A stretch of DNA of 50,460 nt, taken from the NCBI GenBank assembly GCA_017533785.1, contig JAFWII010000030.1, forward strand, positions 1-50,460, in the 5' to 3' direction. Each line of letters opens with the position of its first letter. Position 1 is the stretch's first letter. Made by a program: the position numbers and the translations under genes. This stretch comes from Erysipelotrichaceae bacterium. Its GTDB lineage: Bacteria; Bacillota_I; Bacilli_A; Erysipelotrichales; Erysipelotrichaceae. The notes below the pieces were generated by a model. That model did not search any database, was not told the origin of the DNA, and was given only the letters and a program-made list of their open reading frames with translations. Below, in pieces: positions 50,335 through 50,460 of this stretch.

Positions 50335-50460
50335 CTACCGTGGATTTACGCCTACAGGTTGAACTACCGTGTGGGTGTTTTCTTTACCACAGGTTGAACT
50401 TCTGTGTGGGTCACTCTCTTCAACGATAAGAACCTCCTTATGATGGTGTTGAACAAACGA
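50335..50460 (-). CDS. Possible C-terminal fragment of a minus-strand gene running off the window
   Basis: On the minus strand one frame is open from the window edge to a TAG at 50337-50335 (41 residues), and a terminator follows 21 nt later. Two 23-bp repeats inside it fall in different frames, which argues against coding. AAGGAGG (minus strand) lies inside the stretch and could instead mark the start of a short peptide. I cannot identify it. Confidence 0.25.
   Translation of the reverse strand, partial: SFVQHHHKEVLIVEESDPHRSSTCGKENTHTVVQPVGVNPR
50354..50411. repeat. Pair of 23-bp direct repeats, 35-bp period
   Basis: ACAGGTTGAACTACCGTGTGG... (50354-50376) and a copy at 50389-50411 that differs at two positions. 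A weaker third similarity (ACTACCGTGG) lies at 50334-50343. Function unknown. Confidence 0.6.

Noticed and set aside
50354..50411. CRISPR-like repeats at the right edge
   Set aside because: Only two good copies with a 12-nt gap, too short for spacers, and no cas genes.

Overview
This window reads as a chromosomal segment of a Bacillota (Firmicutes) species of moderate GC content, most likely an Erysipelotrichia-type or related lineage. That placement is inference. It rests on a Trp-type T-box leader, a type III glutamine synthetase, the rsmG-noc-parA-parB block, butyrate kinase, a ffs/tadA/dnaX/ybaB/recR block, and Gram-positive style Shine-Dalgarno sites and terminators. Two perfect parS sites plus noc/parAB/mnmG/rsmG place the segment near the replication origin. 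I see no rRNA, tRNA, CRISPR array or complete insertion sequence.

Layout. Positions 1-7600, mostly minus strand, hold the tail of an unknown gene, butyrate kinase, a serine hydrolase, deoC, a YkvA-like protein, a trpXYZ-type tryptophan ABC transporter under a T-box with a UGG specifier, and a flavin oxidoreductase. Positions 7851-16000, plus strand, hold serS, a GNAT acetyltransferase flanked by parS sites, SRP RNA, tadA, dnaX, ybaB and recR. Fused onto recR by overlapping reading frames is an unusual tail: a DUF1887/Card1-like CARF-nuclease, a PUA/EVE-like protein of unknown function, a metallo-beta-lactamase fold hydrolase, and a small helical protein. Positions 16000-26000 hold hemolysin III (minus), a MarR regulator, mnmG with a small unknown partner, a PreA-like Fe-S dehydrogenase, then rsmG-noc-parA-parB and telA. 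Positions 26000-35540 hold a PfkB sugar kinase, mtnA, an M50-like membrane peptidase, a small membrane protein with an esterase, a membrane GDPD phosphodiesterase with a CmpB-family membrane protein, and pepD.

Positions 35840-41084 form a tightly coupled glutamine operon, pyrG-glnN-guaA: a glutamine-making enzyme between two glutamine-using amidotransferases. The 3' end of guaA is the left boundary of two tandem small genomic islands (41085-43003 and 43016-45383). Their ends are homologous, and the guaA tail sequence recurs at 41073, 43004 and 45384. Neither island encodes a recombinase that I can recognise. Island 1 carries a TetR regulator, a CPBP membrane protease and a small protein. Island 2 carries a DUF4160/DUF2442 pair and a kinase-like protein. 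The displaced native guaA terminator is visible at 45433.

Positions 45493-48310 (minus) form a VTC-domain / DUF4956 / beta-helical lipoprotein operon. A MATE exporter follows, then a poorly coding tail with short repeats. A recurrent theme is a strong -10 element only 6-11 nt before the start codon in at least seven transcription units, which suggests leaderless or near-leaderless mRNAs. The most interesting candidates for new biology are the recR-linked CARF-nuclease cassette and the tandem recombinase-free guaA islands.
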